NCBI GenBank assembly: GCA_965214025.1
Contig: CBDCAW010000091.1
Span: 10,519 to 74,518 of the forward strand
From: Granulosicoccus sp965214025
GTDB lineage: Bacteria > Pseudomonadota > Gammaproteobacteria > Granulosicoccales > Granulosicoccaceae
DNA: 64,000 nucleotides
Reading direction: 5' to 3'
Shown here: in pieces, positions 27,606 to 37,675 of the stretch
Position numbering within the stretch: position 1 is the stretch's first letter
How the letters are laid out: every line of letters starts with the position of its first letter
The notes under the pieces: model-generated
Database searches by the model: none
What the model was told of the DNA's origin: nothing
Seen by the model: the letters and a program-made list of their open reading frames with translations, nothing else
Made by a program: the position numbers and the translations under genes

Positions 27606-27682
27606 ATGAGCTATCTTGCATGGCCTGTGGGTCGTGATGGTCTGCTACCCTCTTGGTATCCCATAACACCTTTTATGGGATA
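27582..27682. repeat. Cluster of three inverted repeats, two mutually exclusive
   Basis: TGGCCTGCC (27582-27590) pairs with GGCAGGCCA (27598-27606). The latter also overlaps AGGCCATG (27601-27608), which pairs with CATGGCCT (27619-27626). A separate perfect hairpin follows: TATCCCATAA, six-base loop, TTATGGGATA (27657-27682). Alternating stems recall attenuators or REP/IS200-type ends. Confidence 0.55.
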
Positions 27683-28268
27683 GCAGAAAGGCGCCTCCAT
27701 GAACCTCCCCGACACCCCGTCGTCCACCGCCAGATCGCTCAGCGCGAGCTGTGTTTCCTGGCAAGACCGTGGACTTTTCAGGGGCAACCGTCGGGACACG
27801 CGCGGCAAAGGTCTGAATCTGTGTCCGAATCCGTCGCAAAGGTACGTACGTGAATGAGACTGACTGACGAAACCTGTTGTACATGCCTCCGATGTCAGCG
27901 CCGAGTTCGCGGCCTCTTCTTGATGAACTCTTTAGCCGGTCAATTTAGGCTGGATTTCTATATCCGTTCGCTGTATCCGCGATCGATCGGAATGTTGAAA
28001 ATGTGCTGGATGAGTTTGAGCTGACGGATGTTTCAGCCAGTGTCCTCTGACGTTGATCGCGCGTACCAACCAACGATTCATTGATCTTCCGAAACCGCAT
28101 GTCGGCGAGATCATCGATGACACGATTCGTCAGTCGTCGTCACATAGGTCCGGCGTTTTCGATGACTCTCCCGGCGCTCGAGCCTAAGATCCCGCCGCCG
28201 CCGTTTCAATCACAGTCATCCAGACATATCTGGCAGTTGGTGAATCAGGTGTTGTTGCCGACGCAATA
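27683..28268. other. Non-coding stretch left of the IS21 element
   Basis: No coding signature was recognised. The short open frames on both strands lack known motifs and starts with ribosome sites. Confidence 0.4.
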
Positions 28269-28311
28269 CCGCGGTTATTTGCCGCGGAGCTGCGTGGGCG
28301 GATAGAACCTT

Positions 28312-28530
28312 TCACTCGTCGTCGCTCTGGTCGGCACCGTAGGGGAACTCGAAGCGGCACTGGTTTTCCTCCAGTTGGTCGGCATTGTCGAGCTCGCCGG
28401 TGCGCAGCGTGATGATCTCCTCGCCGTAGCTCTCCCAGATCAGATCGCGGAGCTTGTCAAGATAGTCGAGCACCATGGCCGCCTGGCCCGCGCTCCAGAA
28501 CAGCGGTAGATCGATGGGATGGCGGTTCAT
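28312..28530 (-). CDS. Small accessory protein of the IS21 element
   Basis: 72 residues, acidic, with no known domain (HPIDLPLFWSAGQAAMVLDYLDKLRDLIWESYGEEI). Its ATG overlaps the istB stop as ATGA, so it is translated with istB and belongs to the element. Its role is unknown. Confidence 0.65.
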   Translation of the reverse strand: MNRHPIDLPLFWSAGQAAMVLDYLDKLRDLIWESYGEEIITLRTGELDNADQLEENQCRFEFPYGADQSDDE

Positions 28531-29333
28531 GCCTCTATCTCCTGCGCGCTGGTTCGGGGTTTGGTTTTCTGCACGCGAGCGCGCTTCTTCTTTCCGGCAC
28601 GCTCCTTTGCTTCGTGCATCCGATAGGACTCGCCCTCGATGAGCAGGATCTGCGAGTGGTGAACAAGCCGGTCGACGATCGAGACCACGCAGCCGGCATT
28701 CGGAAAGACTTCGCCCCAGTCGCTGAACGCCTTGTTGGTCGTCACGATGATGGGTTTGAGTTCGTAGCGCCGGTTGACGATGTCGAACAGCAGGTCAGCG
28801 TGCCGGTTGCCATAGGAGAGGTAGCCGAGCTCGTCGATCACCAGAACGTCCGGACGCGCGTAGTGCTTGAGCCGCCGACGCAGGGCACTGTCGCCTTCCC
28901 GGGCGGCCAGATCGCTGAGCATCTCACCGGCGTTGACGAACAACGCGCTGTAGCCCTGCAGCACGGCCTGGTGAGCGATGTTCTGCGCGATGGTCGACTT
29001 GCCCAGTCCGTTGTTGCCGACCAGGATCAGGTTGGTGGCATCACGGATGAAGCCAAGGTTCATCATGTCCGAGACGACCCCTCGATCACACTGGGTTGGC
29101 CACTGCCAGTCGAAGTCGCTCAGCGCCTTGAAGCGGCCCAGGTGCGCATGGCGCAGGCGGCGTTCCAGACCGCGGCGAGCACGCTCGGTTTCCTCCCAGC
29201 CGACGACGGTGGCCAGCCAGTGCAGCTGCCCCTCATCGAGCTCGTCCCAGTGCGTGATCAGCCCGGGCAGCTGAAGAGCGGCGACACGCTCGCGCAGTCG
29301 CTGGTGATTGATCGGCTCAGGGGTCGTTGTCAT
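28527..29333 (-). CDS. istB: IstB-like transposition helper ATPase
   Basis: 268 residues of AAA+/DnaA-like ATPase that loads on DNA and stimulates IstA. The Walker A region is LILVGNNGLGKSTIAQNIA and Walker B is VLVIDELGYLSY. The C-terminus is basic (KKKRARVQKTK). ATG 29333 lies within the istA 3' end (17-base overlap), as usual in IS21. Confidence 0.9.
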   Translation of the reverse strand: MTTTPEPINHQRLRERVAALQLPGLITHWDELDEGQLHWLATVVGWEETERARRGLERRLRHAHLGRFKALSDFDWQWPTQCDRGVVSDMMNLGFIRDATNLILVGNNGLGKSTIAQNIAHQAVLQGYSALFVNAGEMLSDLAAREGDSALRRRLKHYARPDVLVIDELGYLSYGNRHADLLFDIVNRRYELKPIIVTTNKAFSDWGEVFPNAGCVVSIVDRLVHHSQILLIEGESYRMHEAKERAGKKKRARVQKTKPRTSAQEIEA

Positions 29334-30831
29334 GGTCAGTCTCCAGGTTGTCGGTACTGAGTTGGTCGTAGCCGGCCAGCGAGCTCGGACGCACGACCAG
29401 CCGACGCACCTGCGCGTTGTCCGGTAGCGCCACCGGCAGCGGGGCGGGTTCATCGCGCGCCTCGCGCCGTCGTTCGAGCACCTGCTGCACGGCCGCCGGG
29501 TGCGAGACCTCGCGTGCCAACGCCTCGGCGATGGCGAGCTCCAGCTCACCGGCCGGATACCGATCGAGCAGGCGCTCGAGCTCGGCGACCGCCGAGCCCA
29601 GGCGATGGCCACGCGCGGCGGCCAGAATGAGGAAGGCCTCGCTCGAGGGCGCGGCGCGTGCCAGCCGGTGCTGACCACGGTGGTACCGGGCCTGTCGTTT
29701 CTGGCTGACCAACTCGGCAATGTGCTCCGGGTCTTCGATCTGCTCACCCTTGCCCCAGAGGCGGGCATGGCGGGCGATCTCATCAGTGCCATCGAGTACA
29801 CGCACGGTGTCGAGCGTGGCCATGACAGCGACGGTGCGTCGCACGCTCGATGCGGGCAGTGAGTAGTCGTTCAGGTCGAAGCGCACGTACGGTGTCTTGC
29901 CAACGTTCGCCTCGACGCGCTCCTCGGTGGGGAACGGGTTCGCCGGCAGCTCGGTGAGCGAGGGGCGCTCCTGCTCGAAGGCCTCAGCGACGGACAGCTC
30001 CGGATTCTCCGGACAGCGTCGCGCAGCGGCGGTCGTCGCGCACCAGGTGCGTGCCTGGGCGTTCAGATCATCGACATCCGTCCACTGGCGCCCGGCGAAG
30101 AAGTTCTCGCGCACATAGCGGATGGCCCGCTCGACACGGCCCTTTTCATTGCCGCGATACGGCGCCACGGGGCGCGGCTCGAAGCGGTAGTGACCCGCCA
30201 GCTCGAGCAAGGTCGGATGGAAACGGATGGCATCGCCCTGACGCTCAAGCACCGCTGACTTCAGGTTGTCATACAGGGCGATGCGAGGCACCGCATTCCA
30301 GGCCGTGAAGGCGCCGACATGCCCGCGCAGGAAGTTGTCCATGCGGGCAGTGAGGAAGAAGCGCAGATGGATCATCCGGCTCCAGCTCAGCACCATGACG
30401 AAGGCCATCAGTGGTCGTCGAGCCCGACCGATCTGCACATGCCCGAACGAGCCCCAGTCCACCTGAGCCTGTTCGCCAGGCAACGTCTTCAAGCGCAGGT
30501 AGGCTTCGGGCGTCTTCTTCGGTCGCAGCTGTGCGACGCGCGCGCGGAACTGACTCGACCCGCCGGCATAGCCACGGGTTCGTGCCATCTCCAGCAGCCT
30601 CACCGCGGACAGTCGCGGATACTGCGCGAGCGTCTCCAGGATCAGCGGCTGGAAGGGGTCCACGATCGAGGGGCGCCGGGTCCGCTCGGCCTTGGGCAGA
30701 CCGGCCTGGCACAGCACCCGATCGACCGTGGTGTGGTGCACGCCGAGCTGCACGGCAATGGTGTTGTTGCCCCAGTGCTCGACGAAGTGCAGGCGCAGTA
30801 TGCGTGTCTCCAGCGCCTTGTCGATCGTCAT
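29317..30831 (-). CDS. istA: IS21-family transposase IstA
   Basis: 504 residues. An N-terminal HTH (GNNTIAVQLGVHHTTVDRVL) precedes the rve core with D in QAQVDWG, D in ALYDNLKSAV and E in GNEKGRVERAIRYV, a complete DDE triad. The C-terminal part is typical of IstA. GGGAGAG stands 7 bases before the ATG. It cuts and joins the element's ends together with IstB. Confidence 0.92.
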   Translation of the reverse strand: MTIDKALETRILRLHFVEHWGNNTIAVQLGVHHTTVDRVLCQAGLPKAERTRRPSIVDPFQPLILETLAQYPRLSAVRLLEMARTRGYAGGSSQFRARVAQLRPKKTPEAYLRLKTLPGEQAQVDWGSFGHVQIGRARRPLMAFVMVLSWSRMIHLRFFLTARMDNFLRGHVGAFTAWNAVPRIALYDNLKSAVLERQGDAIRFHPTLLELAGHYRFEPRPVAPYRGNEKGRVERAIRYVRENFFAGRQWTDVDDLNAQARTWCATTAAARRCPENPELSVAEAFEQERPSLTELPANPFPTEERVEANVGKTPYVRFDLNDYSLPASSVRRTVAVMATLDTVRVLDGTDEIARHARLWGKGEQIEDPEHIAELVSQKRQARYHRGQHRLARAAPSSEAFLILAAARGHRLGSAVAELERLLDRYPAGELELAIAEALAREVSHPAAVQQVLERRREARDEPAPLPVALPDNAQVRRLVVRPSSLAGYDQLSTDNLETDHDNDP

Positions 30832-30870
30832 CGATATGCTCTCCCGTGTGCATTGAGGGTACCGACCGGC

Positions 30871-31296
30871 TCAGGGCGCACCCATCGACGGTCGGTGTCG
30901 GGAAGAGCGCAGAAAGTCGCGGCGCAGAAACGCGGCGCACCGTCTGTCGCAGAAATGACACTGCAGCTGCGAGACGGTCCTGCGTGGTTTGTCGTGGCAC
31001 GACCTGGCCTGCTGCTCTCCCGTGCCCTGCAGTAGAGCCGGAAGCGGCCCTGCAACGGAACGGTGATGCGTTACATTCTGCCGTTGGCGCTCGCGATACC
31101 GGCGCTGACGCTCGGCGTTGGCAAAGCGGCCGCGGCGGCTCGCGCCGTAGCGCCGTGCGGCGCGTTGGCAGGACTCACGGCGCGCTTGCCGGGAACACGC
31201 CGCGGAGCAGTAGCGGTGGCCGCGATCGCAGAACTGGCAGATCAGTGTCAGCTGCTGACAACGGGCGCAGTTGAACAGACGAGCGGAAGCTGTCAT
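30871..31296 (-). CDS. Cys-rich zinc-finger-like accessory protein of the IS21 element
   Basis: 141 residues. Cysteines at 10, 13, 20, 23, 30 and 34 (CARC, CQFC, YCSAAC) suggest a zinc-binding N-terminus, followed by an Arg-rich stretch RRYGASRRGRFANAERQRRYRERQRQ that could bind DNA. A second C-x2-C occurs near CHFC. It lies 39 bases before istA. Similar genes accompany some IS21 elements, but no function is established. Confidence 0.65.
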   Translation of the reverse strand: MTASARLFNCARCQQLTLICQFCDRGHRYCSAACSRQARRESCQRAARRYGASRRGRFANAERQRRYRERQRQNVTHHRSVAGPLPALLQGTGEQQARSCHDKPRRTVSQLQCHFCDRRCAAFLRRDFLRSSRHRPSMGAP

Positions 31297-31562
31297 CGGT
31301 GCGCAAACACCGATGAGGGCTGGATTTACACCGATCCGGATGCGACACTGGAGCGGCTGAGCGAAAGCTCGGTTCGGGGCGCAGCGTCGGCTTGGACTGC
31401 GACATCTTGGGCTGGCGCTGTGCCTTTCTCTTCGGCATCTTCCTGATACCGAAAAGCGCCCGTCCTGTCACTGCTCTCTACCTGTCAGCAAGCTTCGCCG
31501 GGGGCCTCTCTAGCGTGAGATGCTCCTGCCGTCCGCTCAAGGTCCGCGGCAATTATCCGCGG

Positions 31563-31733
31563 GTCTATACGCACGGAGCGGAGATCGGTGATGTCATCAC
31601 TTCGGTGCTGGCCACGTGCAACGAGACCAACGTCAACGCGTTCGACTACCTCAATGCGATCCAGCGTAATGCGCAGGCTGTGAAAGCATCGCCGCAAGAT
31701 TGGTTACCCTGGAACTATGAGGACAATCGCTGA
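31563..31733 (+). pseudogene. IS66-family transposase C-terminal tail
   Basis: Residues YTHGAEIGDVITSVLATCNETNVNAFDYLNAIQRNAQAV, then QDWLPWNYEDN, match the C-terminus of IS66 TnpC (G-GD---S---TC---N-N-FDYL---QR and the W-PWNY end). The frame begins at the right end of the IS21 element. The rest of the IS66 is absent. Confidence 0.75.
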
Positions 31734-31795
31734 AAACCAGCCGTAGTTCAACCAGCACGATTATCTGCGCATGCTCGCCGTAAGCTCACGGTGTG

Positions 31796-31939
31796 GTGAG
31801 CGAGCCATTCACCGTTCACGATCTGAAAAGGAAGGGCGATTCGGATAGCGCGGAGATTGCAACCGTGTCGACTGGCAACAACCCGTCGATGTCACGGATC
31901 TATGATGTCAGCAAGTTGATAGCAGGTGCGACGCGCTGA
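31796..31939 (+). pseudogene. Tyrosine recombinase (phage-type integrase) C-terminal remnant
   Basis: A 47-residue frame reads SEPFTVHDLKRKGDSDSAEI, then TGNNPSMSRIYDVSK. It preserves the HxLK/R box and the final Tyr region (GHK-like, SM-RIYDVS) of phage integrases. The catalytic domain upstream is missing. It lies about 4.8 kb from the dif-like site. Confidence 0.6.
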
Positions 31940-32083
31940 AGGCGTTCGACAGGAACGACGTTGTCCGCATCAACGTGCCCTCGCACAACAGGGCGAGGAT
32001 CTGAACGCGCGTCTTGATAGGAAGCTTGTTTATGGATTCGCCGTATGAACTAATATGCTTACTACTAAGCATATTAGTTCACT
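31940..32083. repeat. Stretch ending in a 34-bp perfect palindrome
   Basis: Arms GAACTAATATGCTTA (32047-32061) and TAAGCATATTAGTTC (32066-32080) flank the loop CTAC. It directly follows the 3' end of the minus-strand gene fragment at 32084. There is no T-run on the minus strand. It is AT-rich and unlike the surroundings; it might be a terminator variant, an operator or an element end. Confidence 0.6.
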
Positions 32084-32345
32084 TCACTTCACTACACGAA
32101 GCCTTGGGCTCTCAGCTCGCTGCTGTCCCGGCTCAGCTTCAAGGTAGATCCGCCTGAATTCGTCTACGCCGAGGTACAGCGAATCGGCCAATTGATCATG
32201 CGAATAGCGAAGCACGTTCGTGTGGTACTCCAACATTTTGCTCAGAAGCCGTGGACGCTCTTCCTCTGGCTCATAGGGTTCGCTTTTTCTATACCCGCGT
32301 TTCCCCATCTCAATGAAGAAGCTTTTCTTCTGATACTCGTGAGTG
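32084..32345 (-). pseudogene. XRE/ImmA-IrrE-type protein C-terminal fragment
   Basis: The frame reads LLATHEYQKKSFFIEMGKRGYRKSEPYEP, then ERPRLLSKMLEYHTNVLRYSHDQLADSLYLGVDEFRRIYL. This resembles the end of HTH plus Zn-peptidase (ImmA/IrrE) regulators, where M-KRGYR-SEP is common. The 5' part is cut off by the transposase fragment that starts at 32356. Confidence 0.5.
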
Positions 32346-32355
32346 GCGAGTAGTC

Positions 32356-32718
32356 TCAGGCTGCAATTTTCAGAGAATCACTGTATTCAGGGGCCTGGTG
32401 CTCGTCGATGAATTTGGCAATGGGATTAGTTTCAGCGCCAACAAGGAGAAATTCAGGAAGCTCGTTTTGCATCGCCATCTTGACCACCAGTTCAGTTGGT
32501 GCAACGCCCTTTCGAATGGTGCGCAACCAAGACCTGAAGCATAGCCACACCGACTCGGTGTGACAAGCCGACAGGTAGTGCATCAGTCCTTGCGTGAGCA
32601 CGCCCATGAACAGGAACACATGGTAGGCGTGTAGCTTTCGCCTGATGGCCTCCCGGTACTCTTGCGTATTTCGGCGAACGTGACCAACCATTTCGGCCAT
32701 CGTGACCGCTCTGTTCAC
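32356..32718 (-). pseudogene. Transposase C-terminal fragment, unassigned IS family
   Basis: About 120 residues, with FLFMGVLTQGLMHYLSACHTESVWLCFRSWLRTIRKGVAP, then AMQNELPEFLL and KFIDEHQAP. The pattern recalls the C-terminal half of DDE transposases of uncertain family. It has no catalytic core and interrupts the gene fragment to its left. Confidence 0.5.
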
Positions 32719-32742
32719 TGCCTCGACACTGGAGGCTGAGTT

Positions 32743-33588
32743 CTACTCCGAGCGGTCATCGTCAGTCAAGTCTGCGCTCTGATCACCGTCGGCTTCTGCG
32801 GCGGCCTTGCGCATGGATCCGCCCTTGAGCGGCAGCCGGTGCGAACCGTGGATCAAGCGATCAAGAATCGCATCGGCAAGGGTCGCCTCTCCGATCCACG
32901 CGTGCCACTTGGTCACCGGCAATTGACTGGCGATCAGCGTGGATCGATTGCCGTGACGGTCCTCGATCACCTCCATCAGATCCTGGCGCTGAGGGGTGTC
33001 CAACGGGACACTTCCCCAGTCGTCGAGCAGGAGCAAGTCGGTCTTCTGCAACTGCATCAGCAGCCGGGCATACGTACCGTCGCCGCGACTGATCCGCAAC
33101 GCCTCGAGCAATCGCGGTAGCCGGTAGTAGCGGCTCGAGAGCCCGACTCGACAGGCCTGGTTTCCGAACGCGCAGGCCAGCCACGTCTTGCCGCAGCCTG
33201 TGCGTCCGGTGATGCACAGGTTCATACCCGAACGGACCCAGTCAAGCTGTGCAAGACAGGCCACCTTGGGCTTGTCGAGCCCGCGCGGATGGCTGTAGTT
33301 GATGTCCTCGATACACGCGCCAACGCGCAGCTTTGCGGTGGAGAGCAACCGTGCAAGACGCCGGTTCTCCCGATGTAGTGTCTCGTGCTCAACGAGTAGA
33401 GCGAGTCGCTGCTCGAACGAGAGGTCGTGAGTTTCCGGCTGTTCAAACTGTCGCTCGAGGGCATCGAGCATGCCGGTCAGTTTCAATGTTCGCAAACGCG
33501 CGCGAGTCTGTTCGATCATCATGCTCTTGGTATCCGTAGTTGTGTTGACAGTCAGTGTCGGGTTCGTGTGGTGGGTATGCATTCTCAT
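32743..33588 (-). CDS. istB: IstB-like ATPase of a second, incomplete IS21 element
   Basis: 281 residues. Walker A is CITGRTGCGKTWLACAFG and Walker B is DLLLLDDWGSVPL. It differs strongly from the other IstB in the window, so it came from a different IS21. ATG 33588 shares a base with the istA stop (TGATG). Intact, but its istA is truncated. Confidence 0.88.
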   Translation of the reverse strand: MRMHTHHTNPTLTVNTTTDTKSMMIEQTRARLRTLKLTGMLDALERQFEQPETHDLSFEQRLALLVEHETLHRENRRLARLLSTAKLRVGACIEDINYSHPRGLDKPKVACLAQLDWVRSGMNLCITGRTGCGKTWLACAFGNQACRVGLSSRYYRLPRLLEALRISRGDGTYARLLMQLQKTDLLLLDDWGSVPLDTPQRQDLMEVIEDRHGNRSTLIASQLPVTKWHAWIGEATLADAILDRLIHGSHRLPLKGGSMRKAAAEADGDQSADLTDDDRSE

Positions 33589-34013
33589 CAGTGGTAGTAC
33601 TCCTCTCCACGCACGTTCTCGTGCAGAGGCATCTCCAACTGCTGTTCACCACAGGTCTCCGGATCGATCTGATCCAGTCCGTTCTTCAGGATCGAGCGCA
33701 CACTCGAGGCGCTTGTCGTGCCGATCGACAGGGCGTGCTGACAGGCGCGCTCCAGACGCTCATGGCCGTACTGTCGATCGAGCGACAACAGGCCGAGACA
33801 GGATCGGTAACCGTGCTCGGGATGGGGCCGATCCTTGAGCTGACGGTGCACGATCTGCGCAGTGGCTTTGCCGATGTTGGTACCCCAGTCGAGAAAGCGC
33901 TTTGGTGACCACTGTGCGTGCGCCCGATGCGAGGCCGGCATGTGCTCAGGCACTGTATGGAAGCGTTTTCCCGGCTCGCGCACATGGGCGGCGACGCGCT
34001 GTAGGCGGTCACA
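33588..34013 (-). pseudogene. istA: Truncated istA
   Basis: About 140 residues of the IstA C-terminus remain: RLQRVAAHVREPGKRFHTVPEHMPASHRAHAQWSPKRFLDW and so on, ending EEYYH. The DDE core is absent and the frame closes at about 34013. The downstream transposon probably removed the rest. Confidence 0.8.
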
Positions 34014-34102
34014 TCATTCCGCGATCCACGCGGGGGATGTCCCTGTCTTGATCGACATCGGATTGCTGGGACACCGGTAGAATGCGGTAACGGCGTCACT
34101 TT

Positions 34103-34125
34103 TTGCGCATCGGGTAGATGCGCAA
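34103..34125. repeat. 9-bp inverted repeat upstream of the four-gene transposon
   Basis: TTGCGCATC and GATGCGCAA flank GGGTA about 80 bases before the first transposon gene. It is a candidate transposase-binding or end motif, but a matching copy on the right side was not found by eye. Confidence 0.4.
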
Positions 34126-34202
34126 GAGCGACCCGGTCGGCGACACTGCGCGGACCACCCTTCCACCTCAGGAGGTAAGTGGCCCGCCACGGGTAGCACC
34201 CC

Positions 34203-34879
34203 GTGCGGGCCGTGGCCGGTGTGCAGGTTCGTTTGGCGACGCCCTCCACCGGCGAGCACTACGTTACCGGCAAGCTGTGGACACAAGCAACGATTGCGTC
34301 GTGTCCCTGGCATCCTGGAGGCGGTTGCGGGTTCTGTCGTCATGGAACCTACGAGCGCATCACCCCAGCCGGCTGTCGAGTCGCTCGCTGGTACTGCCCC
34401 GAGACGGGGTGCACCGTCAGTGCGCTGCCGGACTGTCTGGCTGCCCGTCGTTCGGGCACGCTCGTCGAGCTGGAGACCCGGCTGCTGGCCGTGGAGCGCA
34501 CCGGCTCACTGACTGGCGCCACGCACATCACACGCACCGAGATCGAACTGCCCGGTGCCCTTCGCTACCTGTCGCGGCTACGCACCGATGTCCACGGGGC
34601 GCTCGCCATCGTGCGCGGGCTCGACCCCGAGCGTTTTCTCGACGTCGTGCCGACGCTGAGCGCGTTTGCCGCTTTGCTCGGCGTCGTGAGTGTCCTCATG
34701 GCGCTGCGCGCCGAGTATCCGGCGAGCCTGCCAACGCTGCCCGCGCCGCTCGGCTTTGATCCGCCTCGGAACGCTCGGGACAGCGGCACGAGTGCTTGCC
34801 AACACCGCGCGGGGCGTGACCCGCCGTGCGCTCTGGTCGAGGCTTGGGTACTCGTTTACACCCCCAGGCTATCGTCCCC

Positions 34880-34883
<4 letters not shown>
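34203..34883 (+). CDS. Zinc-finger protein of transposon, DUF6431-like
   Basis: 226 residues. CPWHPGGGCGFCRHGTYERITP, then CRVARWYCPETGCTVSALPDCLAAR, gives two Cys/His clusters, as in the DUF6431 proteins found beside DDE transposases. The rest is helical with no known motif. The TGA overlaps the transposase ATG (ATGA). GTG 34203 is the assumed start; GTG 34218 is also possible. It may recognise transposon ends. Confidence 0.65.
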
Positions 34884-36256
<1,373 letters not shown>

Positions 36257-36274
36257 TGGTGGGGAGTTGCGCTG

Positions 36275-37075
36275 ATGTTCCTCAAACACTTCGCCATGAC
36301 CCGCTTTCCGTTCGACGCCACGCTGCCAGCCGGCGAACTGTTCGCTGCGACTGCCCAGAGTGAGGCCGAGTTCCGACTGAAGCATCTGCTGGAGCTGCGT
36401 GGCATCGGTCTGCTGACCGGCGAGCCCGGCTCCGGCAAGACAACGCTGTGCCGACGCGTCGTTGACGGGCTGCACCCCGGTCTGTTCCGCGTCGTCTACG
36501 TCACGCTGAGCACCGGCAACGTGATGGACATGTACAAGTCGATCGCCTGGGGCTTCGGGCTGCCGACCGAGCGCAACCGCGCCGCCGCCTTCCGTCAGTT
36601 GCGCAGCGAGGTGACGCGTCTGGTGCACGAGAGCAAGCAGCGGCCACTGGTGATATTGGACGAGGCGCATCACCTGCGCACCGATGTGCTGGAGGATCTC
36701 AGGCTGCTCACCAACTACGAGATGGACAGCGAGAACCGGCTGTGCCTGCTGTTCGTCGGGCTGACCGATCTACGCCGACGCATCGCGATGGCGGCCCACG
36801 AGTCATTGGACCAGAGGATCGTCATGCGCTTCCACCTCGAGGGGCTGGCCGAACAGGAACTGAGCGACTATCTGACGCATCGACTCCGTGGCGCTGGCTG
36901 CGAGCTGCCGTTGTTCGAGCCGGCGGCCATCAAGGCGATCTACCAGGCCACTCGGGCACTGCCGAGAAAGATCAACCGGCTGGCGCACTACGCGCTGACG
37001 GCCGCCGCTATCGGCGAAGCACGCAGTGTCACCACCGATCATGTCGAGGTGGCGATGCGGGAGATCGGGTCGTGA
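36275..37075 (+). CDS. ExeA/TniB-type AAA ATPase of transposon
   Basis: 266 residues. Walker A is LLTGEPGSGKTTLCRR, Walker B is PLVILDEAHHL, with LTDLRRRI and RFHLEGLAEQEL typical of ExeA/TnsC-like ATPases that choose target DNA. It starts FLKHFAMTRFPFDATLP, the common N-terminus of the ExeA group. GGGGAG precedes the ATG. Its TGA overlaps the next gene's start (GTGA). Confidence 0.88.
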   Translation: MFLKHFAMTRFPFDATLPAGELFAATAQSEAEFRLKHLLELRGIGLLTGEPGSGKTTLCRRVVDGLHPGLFRVVYVTLSTGNVMDMYKSIAWGFGLPTERNRAAAFRQLRSEVTRLVHESKQRPLVILDEAHHLRTDVLEDLRLLTNYEMDSENRLCLLFVGLTDLRRRIAMAAHESLDQRIVMRFHLEGLAEQELSDYLTHRLRGAGCELPLFEPAAIKAIYQATRALPRKINRLAHYALTAAAIGEARSVTTDHVEVAMREIGS

Positions 37076-37302
37076 AGAAGCTAGACCGGATCGAACGCGA
37101 GTGGATCGAGAGCTGGACGGTCGAGGAAGCGGTGGCCGTCTACGAGTTCTGCACGATGATGCAGGACCACCTGTGGCAACAGCATGAGATCGCTCTGAAC
37201 GAGCACATTCTCGAACGCGAAGGCAGGCACGACCCGGACTACGTGCTTGATCAGGATCGCCAGCAGAACCTGACTCTGCCGTTCGACGACATCCCGTTCT
37301 GA
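37072..37302 (+). CDS. Small protein closing the transposon operon
   Basis: 76 residues, acidic (KKLDRIEREWIESWTVEEAVAVYEFCTMMQDHLWQQHEIALNEH). No known domain. The GTG start overlaps the ATPase stop by four bases, so it is part of the element. Role unknown. Confidence 0.65.
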   Translation: MKKLDRIEREWIESWTVEEAVAVYEFCTMMQDHLWQQHEIALNEHILEREGRHDPDYVLDQDRQQNLTLPFDDIPF

Positions 37303-37675
37303 GTCCACGGCACGGGCGCTGCAATCAGCCGCGTCGGTGCATGAAGTCACTACCTGATCCGTGTCAGCATCGCGCCGGCAGGCCCGCACGCGCCCGTCTG
37401 AAACGCCATCCCAGAACGAACCGCACGGACGTTCCAATCCGGGAAATCACGTCTCGGCTCGCAGGAAATACTGTGACAAACCGGCTGTGAAATATCTGAA
37501 CCTCTATCAAACGCGAATTCGTCGAAATTGGATTAGCGATTTCTGAGCGTCGAGTGAACATCGCCTTCATCGCCGGTACGATCGGGGATCTTTCCGGCTG
37601 CGCTTTCTTCGATTGGCCCGATACCGTGATCGGAGTCGTAGACGAGGGCCGAACCGCTCACCTGACTCTCACCGA
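37303..37675. other. Stretch between the transposon and the IS5 copy
   Basis: It should hold the right end of the four-gene transposon and the left end of the IS5-family element. No matching repeats were found by eye and no gene was recognised. Confidence 0.4.

Larger units (their letters stand above)
28269..31562 (-). mobile_element. IS21-family insertion sequence with two accessory genes
   Basis: A complete-looking element of about 3.3 kb. It carries istA and istB plus a Cys-rich gene before istA and a 72-codon gene after istB, all on the minus strand. Imperfect terminal repeats flank it: CCGCGGTTATTTGCCGCGG at 28269-28287 and, inverted, CCGCGGATAATTGCCGCGG at 31544-31562 (17 of 19 matching), each followed inward by further similarity. 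On its right it abuts an IS66 transposase tail, so it probably inserted into or beside that element. The exact outermost bases and target duplication are not resolved. Confidence 0.75.

Noticed and set aside
37613..37675. Coding sequence between the transposon and the IS5 copy
   Set aside because: Short frames on both strands lack motifs and ribosome sites.
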